Notes under the pieces: generated by a model | What the model saw: only the letters and a program-made list of their open reading frames with translations | Told to the model about the DNA's origin: nothing | The model's database searches: none | Shown: positions 1 to 7,247 of the stretch, piece by piece | How the letters are laid out: each line of letters begins with the position of its first letter | Numbering within the stretch: the first letter of the stretch is position 1 | Translations under genes and position numbers: made by a program | Assembly (NCBI GenBank): GCA_022720335.1 | Contig: JAIHVJ010000015.1 | Span: 1-17,523 of the forward strand | DNA from: Collinsella sp. | GTDB lineage: Bacteria > Actinomycetota > Coriobacteriia > Coriobacteriales > Coriobacteriaceae | Reading direction: 5' to 3' | DNA: 17,523 nucleotides

Positions 1-15
1 GTCTTCGGCGTTCAT
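1..15 (-). CDS. Start of a further BREX-operon gene, cut by the window edge
   Basis: An ATG on the minus strand at 15-13 opens a frame reading M-N-A-E-D before the window ends. It is preceded by GGGGGC about four bases upstream, a plausible ribosome site, and it lies 72 bases after the brxC stop. In type 1 BREX operons the gene after brxC is commonly the methyltransferase pglX, but five residues cannot identify it. The frame from the brxC stop to this ATG has no obvious coding character, which favours a new start over a continuation. Confidence is low because only five codons are visible. Confidence 0.35.
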
Positions 16-87
16 GCTGCCCCCATCATCGCGGTCTATGGGGTCAACGATATGGCACCGTGGGGACACATGTATGTCAATCCTGGT

Positions 88-2469
88 CTAACAGAGCCTA
101 AGGTAATCCTCGATCTCTTTGAGTGCACGCGTGTTGCCCGCGTCCATGCCATCAAGCCCCACTTGAACGTTGCCCGCCAGCGTGGAGCGGATATCGGAGT
201 CGCTCGTGACCGGCGCACCGATGTAGCCAGCCTTTTCAAAGACAACATCGCACAGTTGCGCCAGCACCTGCTCAAAGACCTGGGCGGGCTTGGTAGCACG
301 GACCTCGACCATGCGGCTGTCGACCGCGCAACGTGCATGGAGCACGGCCTCGCTCAAAAGGGTATCGGCCTCTTTCTCGTTATGGGCAGCCTCGCGCATC
401 TTGGACTCGACGATCTGGCGCGTACTCGGCTGGAGTTCCTGAAGATTTCGCGTCTTGGCGTACTTGCGGATCTTGGCGGCTTTGACGAGCGTCTCCCAAT
501 AATCCTCCTCGTCGCTCAAGACCACGATGGCCTTGCCCGAAGAAGCCAAGGCCAACTCGGTATCGTCCGCACGGCCCAGGTCGCTCGCCATAGTCGCCAC
601 GCAAAGCTCCATGCCGCCCATGCTGCCACCGTGGATTGAGCCGTCCACATAACGGTCAAACGGGAAGTCGTTGGCCCCGCGGTTGAGTTTACGCGCGATG
701 TAGATGCTGTCGAACAGGCGCTTTTTGATAGACTCGATCACCTGCGCGTTATCGATTGGGGTGCGTGCGATCTCCTGCGCTATCTCCTGCTCCTCGTCGG
801 TGAGGAAGCTATAGGTATCGCCCTGGCGCGCCACGTAGTTCTCGCGCTCCAGCCGGGCAAGGGACTCCTTGACGCGGTCCTTGAGGGCGCGCTTGTCCAC
901 GTCGAGGCCGTCGATCATGAAGATGGAGATGTTCTCGACCGTGGCCTTGACGTAGCCGATGTAACGAATCAGGTACAGGAGCCTGAGTACCTGAACGTCG
1001 TAGGGTTCAAGGCCCTTTGCGTCCTCGGCCGCGCGGACCGCGCGGTCGAGGACCTGGATGATGCCGTGCTCAAGGTCTTTGGAGATAGTATCGAAGAAGC
1101 GCCAGAACGGCACGAGCGCACCGGTCTGGTCATGCTGGATGGCCTGAGCGCTCTCCTGGAACGCGCTCAGCATGGAGCGCTCGCCCGTTGACATGTGCTT
1201 GGCCTTGACACCGTGCTTGCGCACCTCGGTCATCACGTCGGGCAGGAGCTTAAACTGGTAGCCCACAAACGGGTAGCTGGCCACAAAATCCTTGGAGTTG
1301 GCGTAGCCGGCAAGGTCGGAGCGCGAGCCACCCTCAAAGGTAAAGTTGTTTTTAAGCACGGCGGCGTCTTGCTCGTAGACCTGTGCAAGCATATCGGCCA
1401 CCGGCGCGGTCTTCTCGAGCACACGGCGCTGGATGACCTCGTCCACGCTGGAGCTGGAGAGCGAAAGTCGGGTATTGAAACGGCCTTGGATCTTTGAAAA
1501 GTCGTTGCCCACGGGCAGGCTCAGGTTGTCGATGGCCTCCTGGCTCGTGACCATCACCCACACGCGGCCACCGCAGGCGGCACCCAACTCCTCGACGATG
1601 GTCTGAAGGCTCAGCATAAGGCTTGGGTCCTGGTCGTTTGTAATAAACTGACCCACCTCGTCGACCATAAAGAGCAAACGGAAGTTGCCGCCGTGGGCCG
1701 CTGCCTGAGCGTCCACGTAGTCCTTGACCTTTTTGGCAAAGACATCAGGGGCCAAAACCTCGTCCTCAGAACCCTCGAGCCAGTTCCATGCGGCCTTTTC
1801 GCTCATGCCGAGCACGCTCTGCAGCACCTCGACGACGTCGTCCTCAAAGTAGCTGTAGGTATCGCGGGTCTGGAGCCAGGACTCGCCGTTGACGCGCTCA
1901 AAGGCCTCGCGGAACTCCTGGGTCTTGCCCAGGGAATCGATGTGTTCCTCGAGCTTTGCAAGCTTTAGGTCCTCACCGTAGAAGCCGCGCGCCTCGTAGA
2001 ACATGCGCTCAAAGCCGCGAAGCAGCGCCGTGGGAGCCGTATCGCCCTGCTTCCACTGGCCCGCCTTGCTATCGATGTTAAAGAGGATGGCCTGCGTGGA
2101 CACCGAGCAGGCGCGCTCCATGGCAGCCTCGACCATGGGGTCGACGATCTTGCCGTCAAAGTAGCGGATGGCGCTCTTGCCGCCGATCTGGCGATTCTCG
2201 AGCAGGTAGCTAAGCATCTTGAGGAAGTGCGATTTACCGGAACCGAAGAAACCACTGATCCACACACCGATCTTGTCGGTGGGCACATCGATGGCATCGC
2301 CGTAGGCCTTGAAGAACGTGGCAAAGTGCCTCTGCAACTCGCGCGTCACCACGTACTCGTCAAGCTCCTGGCGGATGGACCCATCTTTTGAATCCTGGAC
2401 CTTGACCACGCCGTTGATGGAGCGGTTGATGTCTTTAGCAAAGAGGTCGCGAATGATCGTGTTGTCCAT
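88..2469 (-). CDS. brxC: BREX system P-loop protein BrxC, C-terminally short
   Basis: BrxC is the large ATP-binding protein of BREX phage-exclusion systems, thought to act with PglX and PglZ in methylation-guided defence. Visible here: the N-terminal motif with D-L-F-x-K-D-I-x-R at residues 8-16, a Walker A loop GFFGSGKS at 73-80, and a Walker B strand LLFMVDE at 265-271. The start ATG has AAGGAG five bases upstream. It follows brxB by 77 bases in the same direction, so it is the third gene of an operon. The protein ends after ALKEIEDYLRLC at 793 residues, whereas family members are usually about 1200, so roughly a third of the C-terminus is absent. No continuation of the family sequence is seen in the 87 bases left in the window. 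It could be a naturally short form, a stop mutation, or a rearrangement. The BrxC identity is secure; whether it is functional is not. Confidence 0.93.
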   Translation of the reverse strand: MDNTIIRDLFAKDINRSINGVVKVQDSKDGSIRQELDEYVVTRELQRHFATFFKAYGDAIDVPTDKIGVWISGFFGSGKSHFLKMLSYLLENRQIGGKSAIRYFDGKIVDPMVEAAMERACSVSTQAILFNIDSKAGQWKQGDTAPTALLRGFERMFYEARGFYGEDLKLAKLEEHIDSLGKTQEFREAFERVNGESWLQTRDTYSYFEDDVVEVLQSVLGMSEKAAWNWLEGSEDEVLAPDVFAKKVKDYVDAQAAAHGGNFRLLFMVDEVGQFITNDQDPSLMLSLQTIVEELGAACGGRVWVMVTSQEAIDNLSLPVGNDFSKIQGRFNTRLSLSSSSVDEVIQRRVLEKTAPVADMLAQVYEQDAAVLKNNFTFEGGSRSDLAGYANSKDFVASYPFVGYQFKLLPDVMTEVRKHGVKAKHMSTGERSMLSAFQESAQAIQHDQTGALVPFWRFFDTISKDLEHGIIQVLDRAVRAAEDAKGLEPYDVQVLRLLYLIRYIGYVKATVENISIFMIDGLDVDKRALKDRVKESLARLERENYVARQGDTYSFLTDEEQEIAQEIARTPIDNAQVIESIKKRLFDSIYIARKLNRGANDFPFDRYVDGSIHGGSMGGMELCVATMASDLGRADDTELALASSGKAIVVLSDEEDYWETLVKAAKIRKYAKTRNLQELQPSTRQIVESKMREAAHNEKEADTLLSEAVLHARCAVDSRMVEVRATKPAQVFEQVLAQLCDVVFEKAGYIGAPVTSDSDIRSTLAGNVQVGLDGMDAGNTRALKEIEDYLRLC

Positions 2470-2547
2470 GGATGCTCCTTTGGGTTTGGGAACGCTATGG
2501 CAAAGGGTTGTTACCGGCGGCAGGGACTTGCCTGCGGGGAGCCGTGC

Positions 2548-3240
2548 TTACGAGATATCGATGGCGCGGTAGTAGTTGTCGGCCGGCAGACGGTTAAAGA
2601 GCTGGAAAGAAGAGCCGTTGAAACTGCCCGGATAGGCGGCGACCACAGGCACCTCATCAAAATCCGCAAGCATGCAGTGGAGAAGCGTGTGTATGCGAAA
2701 GAACGGGAAAACCTCGCCCGCGCCAGTAAGGAGAACGACGTCTCCAGGCGCGTGCGGTTCGGTCTGCTCAAGGATGTACGCGGCGACTTTCTCGGGCGAG
2801 GCGAACTTGGCCACGTCCTCGAGCACGCGCTGGGTACCGCGGCGCTCCTCTTGGTGCGGGATAGCCTTGAGGACACGGCGCTTTTCGAGAATTGCCAGCA
2901 CGGCGTCGTAAAGGTTCACGACCTTGAGCGTGCACGGAAGCTTGTCGGCCTCGGCATCGCGTGAAAGGGTGTCAAATAATGCACGCGCCTCAAACTCCAG
3001 CGCGGGGTCATAACAAAAAGTGTGGAAGCCGATCTCATTGCCTATGCCCTTGTTGGCCAAAAAGTCCTCGCTGCACAGGCACTCGCGCAGAAGCTGCGCA
3101 CGGCGCTCAAATTCCTGACAGGCGCGCTCGGAGCGGGCATGCGCCGCCACGACGCTCTTGCGGGAATGGATGCCGATATTGGTGGTGAGATCGGTCGCCG
3201 GGGTGATAACAGGGTCGACGGCGCTTTTGACGGGAGCCAC
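2548..3240 (-). CDS. brxB: BREX protein BrxB (DUF1788)
   Basis: This is the small BREX core protein of the DUF1788 family, whose exact biochemical role is not established. Family hallmarks are visible in order: GIGNEIGFHTFCYDP, a NLYDAVLAILE segment, a DVVLLTGAGEVFPFFRIHTLL segment (here shown by its key residues LTG and FPF-R-H), and the C-terminal DNYYRAIDI. The length of 230 residues is close to the usual 200 or so; the extra residues are at the N-terminus, so an internal start is possible. The chosen start is a GTG one base after the brxA stop, which indicates translational coupling; no strong ribosome site is seen there. It lies between brxA and brxC, the standard BREX order. Confidence 0.92.
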   Translation of the reverse strand: MAPVKSAVDPVITPATDLTTNIGIHSRKSVVAAHARSERACQEFERRAQLLRECLCSEDFLANKGIGNEIGFHTFCYDPALEFEARALFDTLSRDAEADKLPCTLKVVNLYDAVLAILEKRRVLKAIPHQEERRGTQRVLEDVAKFASPEKVAAYILEQTEPHAPGDVVLLTGAGEVFPFFRIHTLLHCMLADFDEVPVVAAYPGSFNGSSFQLFNRLPADNYYRAIDIS

Positions 3241-3241
3241 G

Positions 3242-3892
3242 CTACATCACCGCCCTGCCGGTAAGGGCCGCGATAAGCGACTGCTCGCCCAGCTGAACCA
3301 AGACTCGCTCGACATCGGAATCGAGGAAGAGTGGTGACAGGCGCTCGGACTCCGGGCCCTGGCCCTCGCCGATAAGGCCGGCATGGCGGAGCGTCTGGCG
3401 GAGCGAGCCCTTAATGCGCTTGACCGTGGCCTCAGTCCAGCGGGCCGCGTCCGGATACTCCGTGGTAAAGCGTGTCATAAAGGCGTTGAGGTCAACCGCC
3501 GTAAAGGCATAATCGAAGTTTTGTAGGCGCTCCCCTACCTCGACGAGCACGAGCTCGCGCACGATATCGTAGCGGCAGATCATGCTGTAGAAGATGGCCT
3601 GGTCCGTCTGCGTGGGAGTACCGGATGCCATGAGCCTGGTTAGGGATGACGCAGCCTCGACGGCGGTTTTGGGGTCGATGCCGCGCGCGGCGCATACGGC
3701 GTCCGTGGGCACCATGGCGTCAAGGCGGCGAAGGCACACGGTCGCGCGGTTGGCGACCATGCGCTCCGTGGGATATTGAAAGAGGTTCTCGCTCTTTACG
3801 CGTACAATGACCTGCTCGTCGCTTGCGCCCTGCATACGAAGGGCAGCGACGATGCGCATCTCATGCGGGAGGAATTGCTCGCGGGTGAGCAC
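3242..3892 (-). CDS. brxA: BREX protein BrxA (DUF1819), start in a G10 tract
   Basis: BrxA is the DUF1819 protein that heads most BREX operons; characterised members bind DNA. The N-terminus LTREQFLPHEMRIVAALRMQG, followed by SENLFQYPTER at about 35-45, matches the family signature of LT-x-E-x-F then E-M-x-I-V-A and ENLFQ. As sequenced, the only in-frame start after the upstream TAA is the GTG at 3892-3890, the last G of a ten-G run. Family proteins usually carry some ten more residues ending in K-Y-S-A-G before LT. An upstream GTG at 3926-3924, with GGAG eight bases before it, would supply such a tail (V-D-V-T-T-K-S-V-R-G-G-V) if the tract had nine G; with ten G that frame ends at a TGA within brxA. 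The annotated start may therefore be wrong or represent a switched-off or weakened state. Confidence 0.9.
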   Translation of the reverse strand: MLTREQFLPHEMRIVAALRMQGASDEQVIVRVKSENLFQYPTERMVANRATVCLRRLDAMVPTDAVCAARGIDPKTAVEAASSLTRLMASGTPTQTDQAIFYSMICRYDIVRELVLVEVGERLQNFDYAFTAVDLNAFMTRFTTEYPDAARWTEATVKRIKGSLRQTLRHAGLIGEGQGPESERLSPLFLDSDVERVLVQLGEQSLIAALTGRAVM

Positions 3893-3901
3893 CCCCCCCC
3901 C
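3892..3901 (-). repeat. Homopolymer G10 tract (C10 on plus) at the brxA start
   Basis: Ten C in a row on the plus strand give ten G on the coding strand, overlapping the brxA start codon. It is the only homopolymer of this length I noticed in the window. Poly-G tracts of 8-12 at the 5' end of a gene are classic sites of slipped-strand phase variation. Changing the count by one alters whether the upstream GTG at 3926 reads into brxA. A sequencing miscount is the main alternative. Confidence 0.9.
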
Positions 3902-3961
3902 GAACGCTTTTTGTGGTTACATCCACAGTACACGCTCCAAGGGTGTCAAAGGCTGTCACAA

Positions 3962-3995
3962 GTGCGCCGCAACCCGGCAGGCAGGCGCGGCGCAC
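3962..3995 (-). promoter_or_regulatory. Inverted repeat in the brxA leader
   Basis: GTGCGCCGC at 3962-3970 pairs perfectly with GCGGCGCAC at 3987-3995 around a 16-base loop. It lies just downstream of a TATGAT hexamer at 4010-4005 (minus strand), a possible -10 although I see no good -35. If transcription starts near 3998, the hairpin forms the first part of the brxA mRNA leader. It has no T-run, so it is not a simple terminator; it may be an operator or an RNA structure. Confidence 0.4.
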
Positions 3996-4193
3996 ATGAC
4001 AATAATCATACCTGTTGGTAAAAAAGTTACCACGCCCAGAGTGTCAAATGTTGAGCAACAAAATTAAATCCGGTTAACGGTCATTTTCGCAGCTCAGAAG
4101 CTTTGCCGAGGTCGCCCCAAATCACACTTGCCAGACAACCGCGCTTACGAATGCAGGCACGCACACGCCCAACGCCATCCTCCGCTATATTCA

Positions 4194-4221
4194 ACATAGA
4201 GTTATACATATGCTTCTATGT
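4194..4221 (+). promoter_or_regulatory. Palindrome just upstream of the antitoxin-like gene
   Basis: ACATAGA at 4194-4200 and TCTATGT at 4215-4221 form a perfect 7-bp inverted repeat with a 14-base spacer that holds TATACAT. It abuts the AAGGAG ribosome site (4222-4227) of the gene at 4234. A palindrome over a promoter and leader is what autoregulated antitoxin operons show, but the -10/-35 boxes are not clear and function is inferred. Confidence 0.35.
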
Positions 4222-4233
4222 AAGGAGTTTCAT

Positions 4234-4407
4234 ATGCCTGTCGTAAAGCCTATTTCTGATCAGACGCGCGCGCTAACTACCATTCAGGAACGCGAAGATC
4301 ACATTCAACGTACCATCGCTCATGGTTACGACGACCTCACCAACGGTCGTGTGCGCCCCTGGAAACAAGCGAAGGCCGAGGCGGATCGGATGCGAGCCTC
4401 GAGATAA
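4234..4407 (+). CDS. Short antitoxin-like protein (Phd/YefM-type N-terminus)
   Basis: A 57-residue protein starting MPVVKPISDQTRA, which resembles the N-terminus of Phd/YefM antitoxins (M-P-x-I-K-P-I-S-D-L-R). The second half, HGYDDLTNGRVRPWKQAKAE, resembles the C-terminal tail of the same class, where an acidic/basic helix carries a G-R-V motif. Full antitoxins run 80-95 residues, so the middle, which normally completes the DNA-binding fold, seems to be missing. The ATG at 4234 is chosen over an upstream in-frame ATG at 4210 because AAGGAG sits six bases before it. No toxin gene follows; serC comes next after 133 bases on the same strand. It could be a solitary or remnant antitoxin, or an unrelated small protein. 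Gene call fairly good, function weak. Confidence 0.5.
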   Translation: MPVVKPISDQTRALTTIQEREDHIQRTIAHGYDDLTNGRVRPWKQAKAEADRMRASR

Positions 4408-4492
4408 GCCCTCTCCCCCATGTAACCATCCTGTAAATCATAGCGGCGCACTCGAGTTTTACCGTGATGCAGTCGCGCCTGGCGCTCCACTG

Positions 4493-4501
4493 TGCTAAAG
4501 T
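4493..4501 (+). promoter_or_regulatory. Candidate extended -10 promoter of serC
   Basis: TGCTAAAGT is an extended -10 box (TG, one base, TAAAGT at 4496-4501). No convincing -35 lies 16-18 bases upstream, which is acceptable for extended -10 promoters. Transcription from about 4508 would give a leader of some 33 bases containing AGGGGG before the serC ATG. No riboswitch or leader-peptide structure was seen. Confidence 0.3.
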
Positions 4502-4540
4502 ATCCCGAACGTTCAAACGACTACGAGGGGGAACTAGAAG

Positions 4541-5665
4541 ATGGCACGTGTGCACAACTTCTCAGCTGGCCCGGCCGCACTGCCCACAAGCGTGCTCGCC
4601 GAGATCGCCGACGAGATGATGGACTACCGCGGTTGCGGCATGTCCGTGCTCGAGATGACCCATCGATCTAGCATGTACCAGCAGATCATCGACGACGCCG
4701 AGGCAACCCTGCGCCGCCTGCTGAGCATCCCCGACAACTACCGTGTCCTGTTTTTGCAGGGCGGCGCCACGCTACAGTTTGCGGGCATCCCCATGAACCT
4801 CATGCGCCGCGGCCGCGCCGGCTACGTCGTGACCGGCAACTTTGCCAACAAGGCGTACAAAGAGGCCGCCAAGTACGGCGAGGCCGTGCTGCTCGCGAGC
4901 TCCGAGGACACCAACTTCGACCGCATCCCCGACATGGCCGACATCAACGCGCGCATTGCCGCCGAGGCCGCGGGCGGCGGGCTCGACTACGTCTACATCT
5001 GCCAGAACAACACCATCTTTGGCACCATGTACCACGAGCTGCCCAACTGTGGCGACGTACCGCTGGTCGCCGATGTCTCGAGCTGCTTTTTGTCGCAGCC
5101 GCTCGACGTCGAACGCTACGGACTCATCTACGCCGGCGCGCAGAAAAACGCCGGCGCCGCGGGCGTGACCGTGGTTATCGTGCGCGACGACCTGATCGCC
5201 GACGGTCCGGCCTTTGCGCAGACGCCGCAGTACCTGGACCTTAAGACCCAGGCCGCCAAGGGCTCCATGCTCAACACGCCCAACACCTTTGGCATCTACG
5301 TGTGCGGCAAGGCGTTCCGTTGGGTTGAACAGACCGGTGGACTTGCCGCCATGGCCGAGCGCAACTGGGCCAAGGCCAACCTGCTCTACGACCTGCTCGA
5401 GCACAGCGAGCTGTTCCATGGCACCACGCAGACCGACAGCCGCTCCATCGCCAACGTCACCTTCCGCACCGGCGACACCGAGCTCGACGCGGCCTTTGTC
5501 GCAGGCGCGGCCGAGCACCAGATTCAAAACGTCAAGGGCCATCGCCTGGTGGGCGGTATGCGCGCCAGCGTCTACAACGCCGTGACCATGGAAGACGTGC
5601 AGGCACTGGCATCGTACATGAAGGACTTCGAAGCGCAGCATAGTTTGAGCCCGCAATCTAACTAG
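4541..5665 (+). CDS. serC: Phosphoserine aminotransferase SerC
   Basis: SerC is a cytosolic PLP enzyme that converts 3-phosphohydroxypyruvate and glutamate to phosphoserine and 2-oxoglutarate, the second step of serine synthesis. At 374 residues it is close to the usual 360. Family marks: NFSAGPAALP at 6-15, THRS at 40-43, the PLP phosphate loop QGGATLQF at 73-80, and the PLP-binding lysine in AGAQKNAG, K202. The start has AGGGGG upstream. It is followed after 71 bases by serA in the same direction, so the two are probably cotranscribed. A short GC hairpin (GCCCGC/GCGGGC, 5665-5681) sits right at the stop but lacks a T-run, so it should not terminate. Nothing unusual in the protein itself. 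Confidence 0.97.
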   Translation: MARVHNFSAGPAALPTSVLAEIADEMMDYRGCGMSVLEMTHRSSMYQQIIDDAEATLRRLLSIPDNYRVLFLQGGATLQFAGIPMNLMRRGRAGYVVTGNFANKAYKEAAKYGEAVLLASSEDTNFDRIPDMADINARIAAEAAGGGLDYVYICQNNTIFGTMYHELPNCGDVPLVADVSSCFLSQPLDVERYGLIYAGAQKNAGAAGVTVVIVRDDLIADGPAFAQTPQYLDLKTQAAKGSMLNTPNTFGIYVCGKAFRWVEQTGGLAAMAERNWAKANLLYDLLEHSELFHGTTQTDSRSIANVTFRTGDTELDAAFVAGAAEHQIQNVKGHRLVGGMRASVYNAVTMEDVQALASYMKDFEAQHSLSPQSN

Positions 5666-5736
5666 CCCGCAACCCGCGGGCCGACCAGCCACCTCAGACC
5701 ACCCTGTTTAGATCAAAACCTGCTAAGGAGTTTTTC

Positions 5737-6900
5737 ATGCGCAAGATCAAAACCATCGACGACATTACCAAGGACGGCAAGGTCGAATTTGGCGAGGGCT
5801 ACGAGTTTGTTGGCACCGCCGAGGAGGCCGACGCCATCCTGATGCGCTCCACCGACCTGCACGGCTACGAGCTGCCCGAGGGCATCCGCGCCATCGCCCG
5901 CTGCGGCGCCGGCGTCAACAACATCCCCGTCGAGGAGTACGCCAAGAAGGGCGTCGTCGTCTTTAACTCCCCCGGAGCCAACAGCAACGCCGTCAAGGAG
6001 CTCGTCCTGGGCATGCTGGTGCTTTCGAGCCGCGGCGTAGTGCAGTCGATGAACTGGGTGCGCGACAACGCCGACGACCCCGAGATTCAGGTCGATGCCG
6101 AGAAGGCCAAGAAGGCCTTTGTGGGCCGCGAGCTCAAGGGCAAGCGCATCGGCGTCATCGGCCTGGGCAACGTGGGCTCCAAGGTAGCCAACGCCTGCGT
6201 CGATCTGGGCATGGACGTTTACGGCTACGACCCGTTCATTTCCGTTGAGCACGCGTGGGTGCTGAGCCGCGAGGTGCAGCGCGTGGGCACGCTCGAGGAT
6301 CTCTGCCGCGGCTGCGACTACCTCACCGTGCACGTGCCCAGCAAGGCAGACACCATCGGCATGATCAGCACCGAGCAGATTAACCTGCTGGCACCCGGCG
6401 CCGTGCTCATCAACTACGCGCGCGAAACCATCATTGACGAGGACGCCGTCGACGCTGCCCTGCGCGAGGGCAAGCTGAGCTGGTTTAGCTGCGACTTTGC
6501 CACGCCCAAGACCGTCAAGATGCCCAACACGTTTATCACCACGCACTCGGGGGCCGGCACTGGCGAGGCCGAGGCCAACTGCGCCGATATGGCCATCAGC
6601 GAGCTCAAGGATTACTTGGAGAACGGCAACATCGCGCACAGCGTCAACTACCCCGCCTGCAGCATGGGCAAGGCGCGCGCCGCGAGCCGCATCGCCTGCC
6701 TGCACGCCAACGTGCCCAACATGATCGGCCAGATCACGGCCATTCTCGCCAAGGACAACGCCAACGTGCAGCGTATGACCAACGAGTCCGCTGGCGAGAA
6801 CGCCTACACCATGTTCGACACCGACGAGCACCTGGACAGCAGCACGATCGAGGCGCTCAAGCAGATTCCGTCGATGTATCGCGTGCGCGTGATTAAATAG
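5737..6900 (+). CDS. serA: D-3-phosphoglycerate dehydrogenase SerA, ACT-domain form
   Basis: SerA oxidises 3-phosphoglycerate to 3-phosphohydroxypyruvate with NAD, the first step of serine synthesis, feeding SerC encoded just upstream. The 387 residues comprise a split substrate domain, a Rossmann domain with GLGNVG at 142-147, and a C-terminal ACT domain from about 312 (usual site of serine feedback). R229 (in NYARE) and H270 (in TTHSGAG) match the catalytic Arg and His. The usual catalytic Glu, found in D-V-F-E-x-E-P, is not in place: the segment reads CDFATPK, with T256 or so at that position. I believe this belongs to a short Clostridium-type subfamily with D-F-x-T/P there, but cannot verify. 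The ATG has AAGGAG upstream (CTAAGGAGTTTTTC-ATG). A strong terminator follows, ending the serC-serA unit. Confidence 0.95.
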   Translation: MRKIKTIDDITKDGKVEFGEGYEFVGTAEEADAILMRSTDLHGYELPEGIRAIARCGAGVNNIPVEEYAKKGVVVFNSPGANSNAVKELVLGMLVLSSRGVVQSMNWVRDNADDPEIQVDAEKAKKAFVGRELKGKRIGVIGLGNVGSKVANACVDLGMDVYGYDPFISVEHAWVLSREVQRVGTLEDLCRGCDYLTVHVPSKADTIGMISTEQINLLAPGAVLINYARETIIDEDAVDAALREGKLSWFSCDFATPKTVKMPNTFITTHSGAGTGEAEANCADMAISELKDYLENGNIAHSVNYPACSMGKARAASRIACLHANVPNMIGQITAILAKDNANVQRMTNESAGENAYTMFDTDEHLDSSTIEALKQIPSMYRVRVIK

Positions 6901-6940
6901 CGCCGACGCCAAGCCAGTCAGACAGGCCACGAAGCCCATT

Positions 6941-6976
6941 CGGCCCCCGTTTTCACGAAACGGGGGCCGATTTTGT
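6941..6976 (+). terminator. Rho-independent terminator after serA
   Basis: CGGCCCCCGTTT at 6941-6952 pairs perfectly with AAACGGGGGCCG at 6958-6969 around a five-base loop, followed by ATTTTGTT. A 12-bp GC-rich stem with a short T-run is a clear intrinsic terminator. It separates the serine genes from the following spacer. Confidence 0.92.
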
Positions 6977-7247
6977 TGCTCCGGACGACTTTAAAATGAT
7001 ACCCAGAACAAGTTTTTTCAGATAATCGATAGTGAGGCTCAAGTCGCTAAGCACACCCGCTTTGATAAACAGCTTTATCAGGGACTTTAATAGGTAAAAA
7101 TCGATCTCTATGTGCCGAATGTAAGTTGACTGTCGATTTTCCGAAACAACTTATTCTAGATAGCATTTTTAAGGCCCCCCAAGGCAAAATCGAAGCCTTT
7201 TTTGCGACCAAAACTCTAGTCCGCGCGACCGTTTTCCACCCGCGCGG
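6977..7247. other. AT-richer spacer with no recognised gene
   Basis: About 270 bases noticeably richer in A and T than the flanking genes. A 72-codon frame that starts at 7126 on plus runs antisense into the 3' end of the next gene and is not called. The octamer AAAATCGA occurs at 7097-7104 and 7186-7193, with its inverse TCGATTTT at 7133-7140. AAGGC/GCCTT (7181-7199) followed by six T is a weak terminator-like hairpin on plus. CCGCGCG/CGCGCGG (7221-7247) forms a hairpin right after the stop of the minus-strand gene and may end its transcript. Confidence 0.5.

Larger units (their letters stand above)
3902..4233. other. Intergenic leader region between brxA and the small plus-strand gene
   Basis: About 330 bases without a convincing protein. 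It holds, on the minus strand, a GGAG at 3938-3935, a 9-bp inverted repeat at 3962-3995, a TATGAT hexamer at 4010-4005, and two copies of TTTGACAC (3950-3943 and 4048-4041). On the plus strand it holds the palindrome and ribosome site of the next gene. Short open frames here (for example around 3807-4067 on plus) have no family resemblance and overlap brxA, so I do not call them. Confidence 0.6.

Noticed and set aside
3944..3949. TTGACA on minus as the -35 of brxA
   Set aside because: No acceptable -10 lies 16-18 bases away (GTGGAT is weak), and it would exclude the better upstream start from the transcript. Kept only as part of the leader finding.
4408..4540. A serine riboswitch, T-box or leader peptide before serC
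   Set aside because: No long pairing structure, T-box sequence or serine-codon run was seen in 133 bases.
4772..5692. A 306-codon open frame on minus across serC
   Set aside because: Antisense shadow of serC with no family motifs and no ribosome site.
5713..6939. A 408-codon open frame on minus across serA
   Set aside because: It is antisense to a certain serA, is rich in G, V, A and H as antisense frames of GC-rich genes are, and matches no family.
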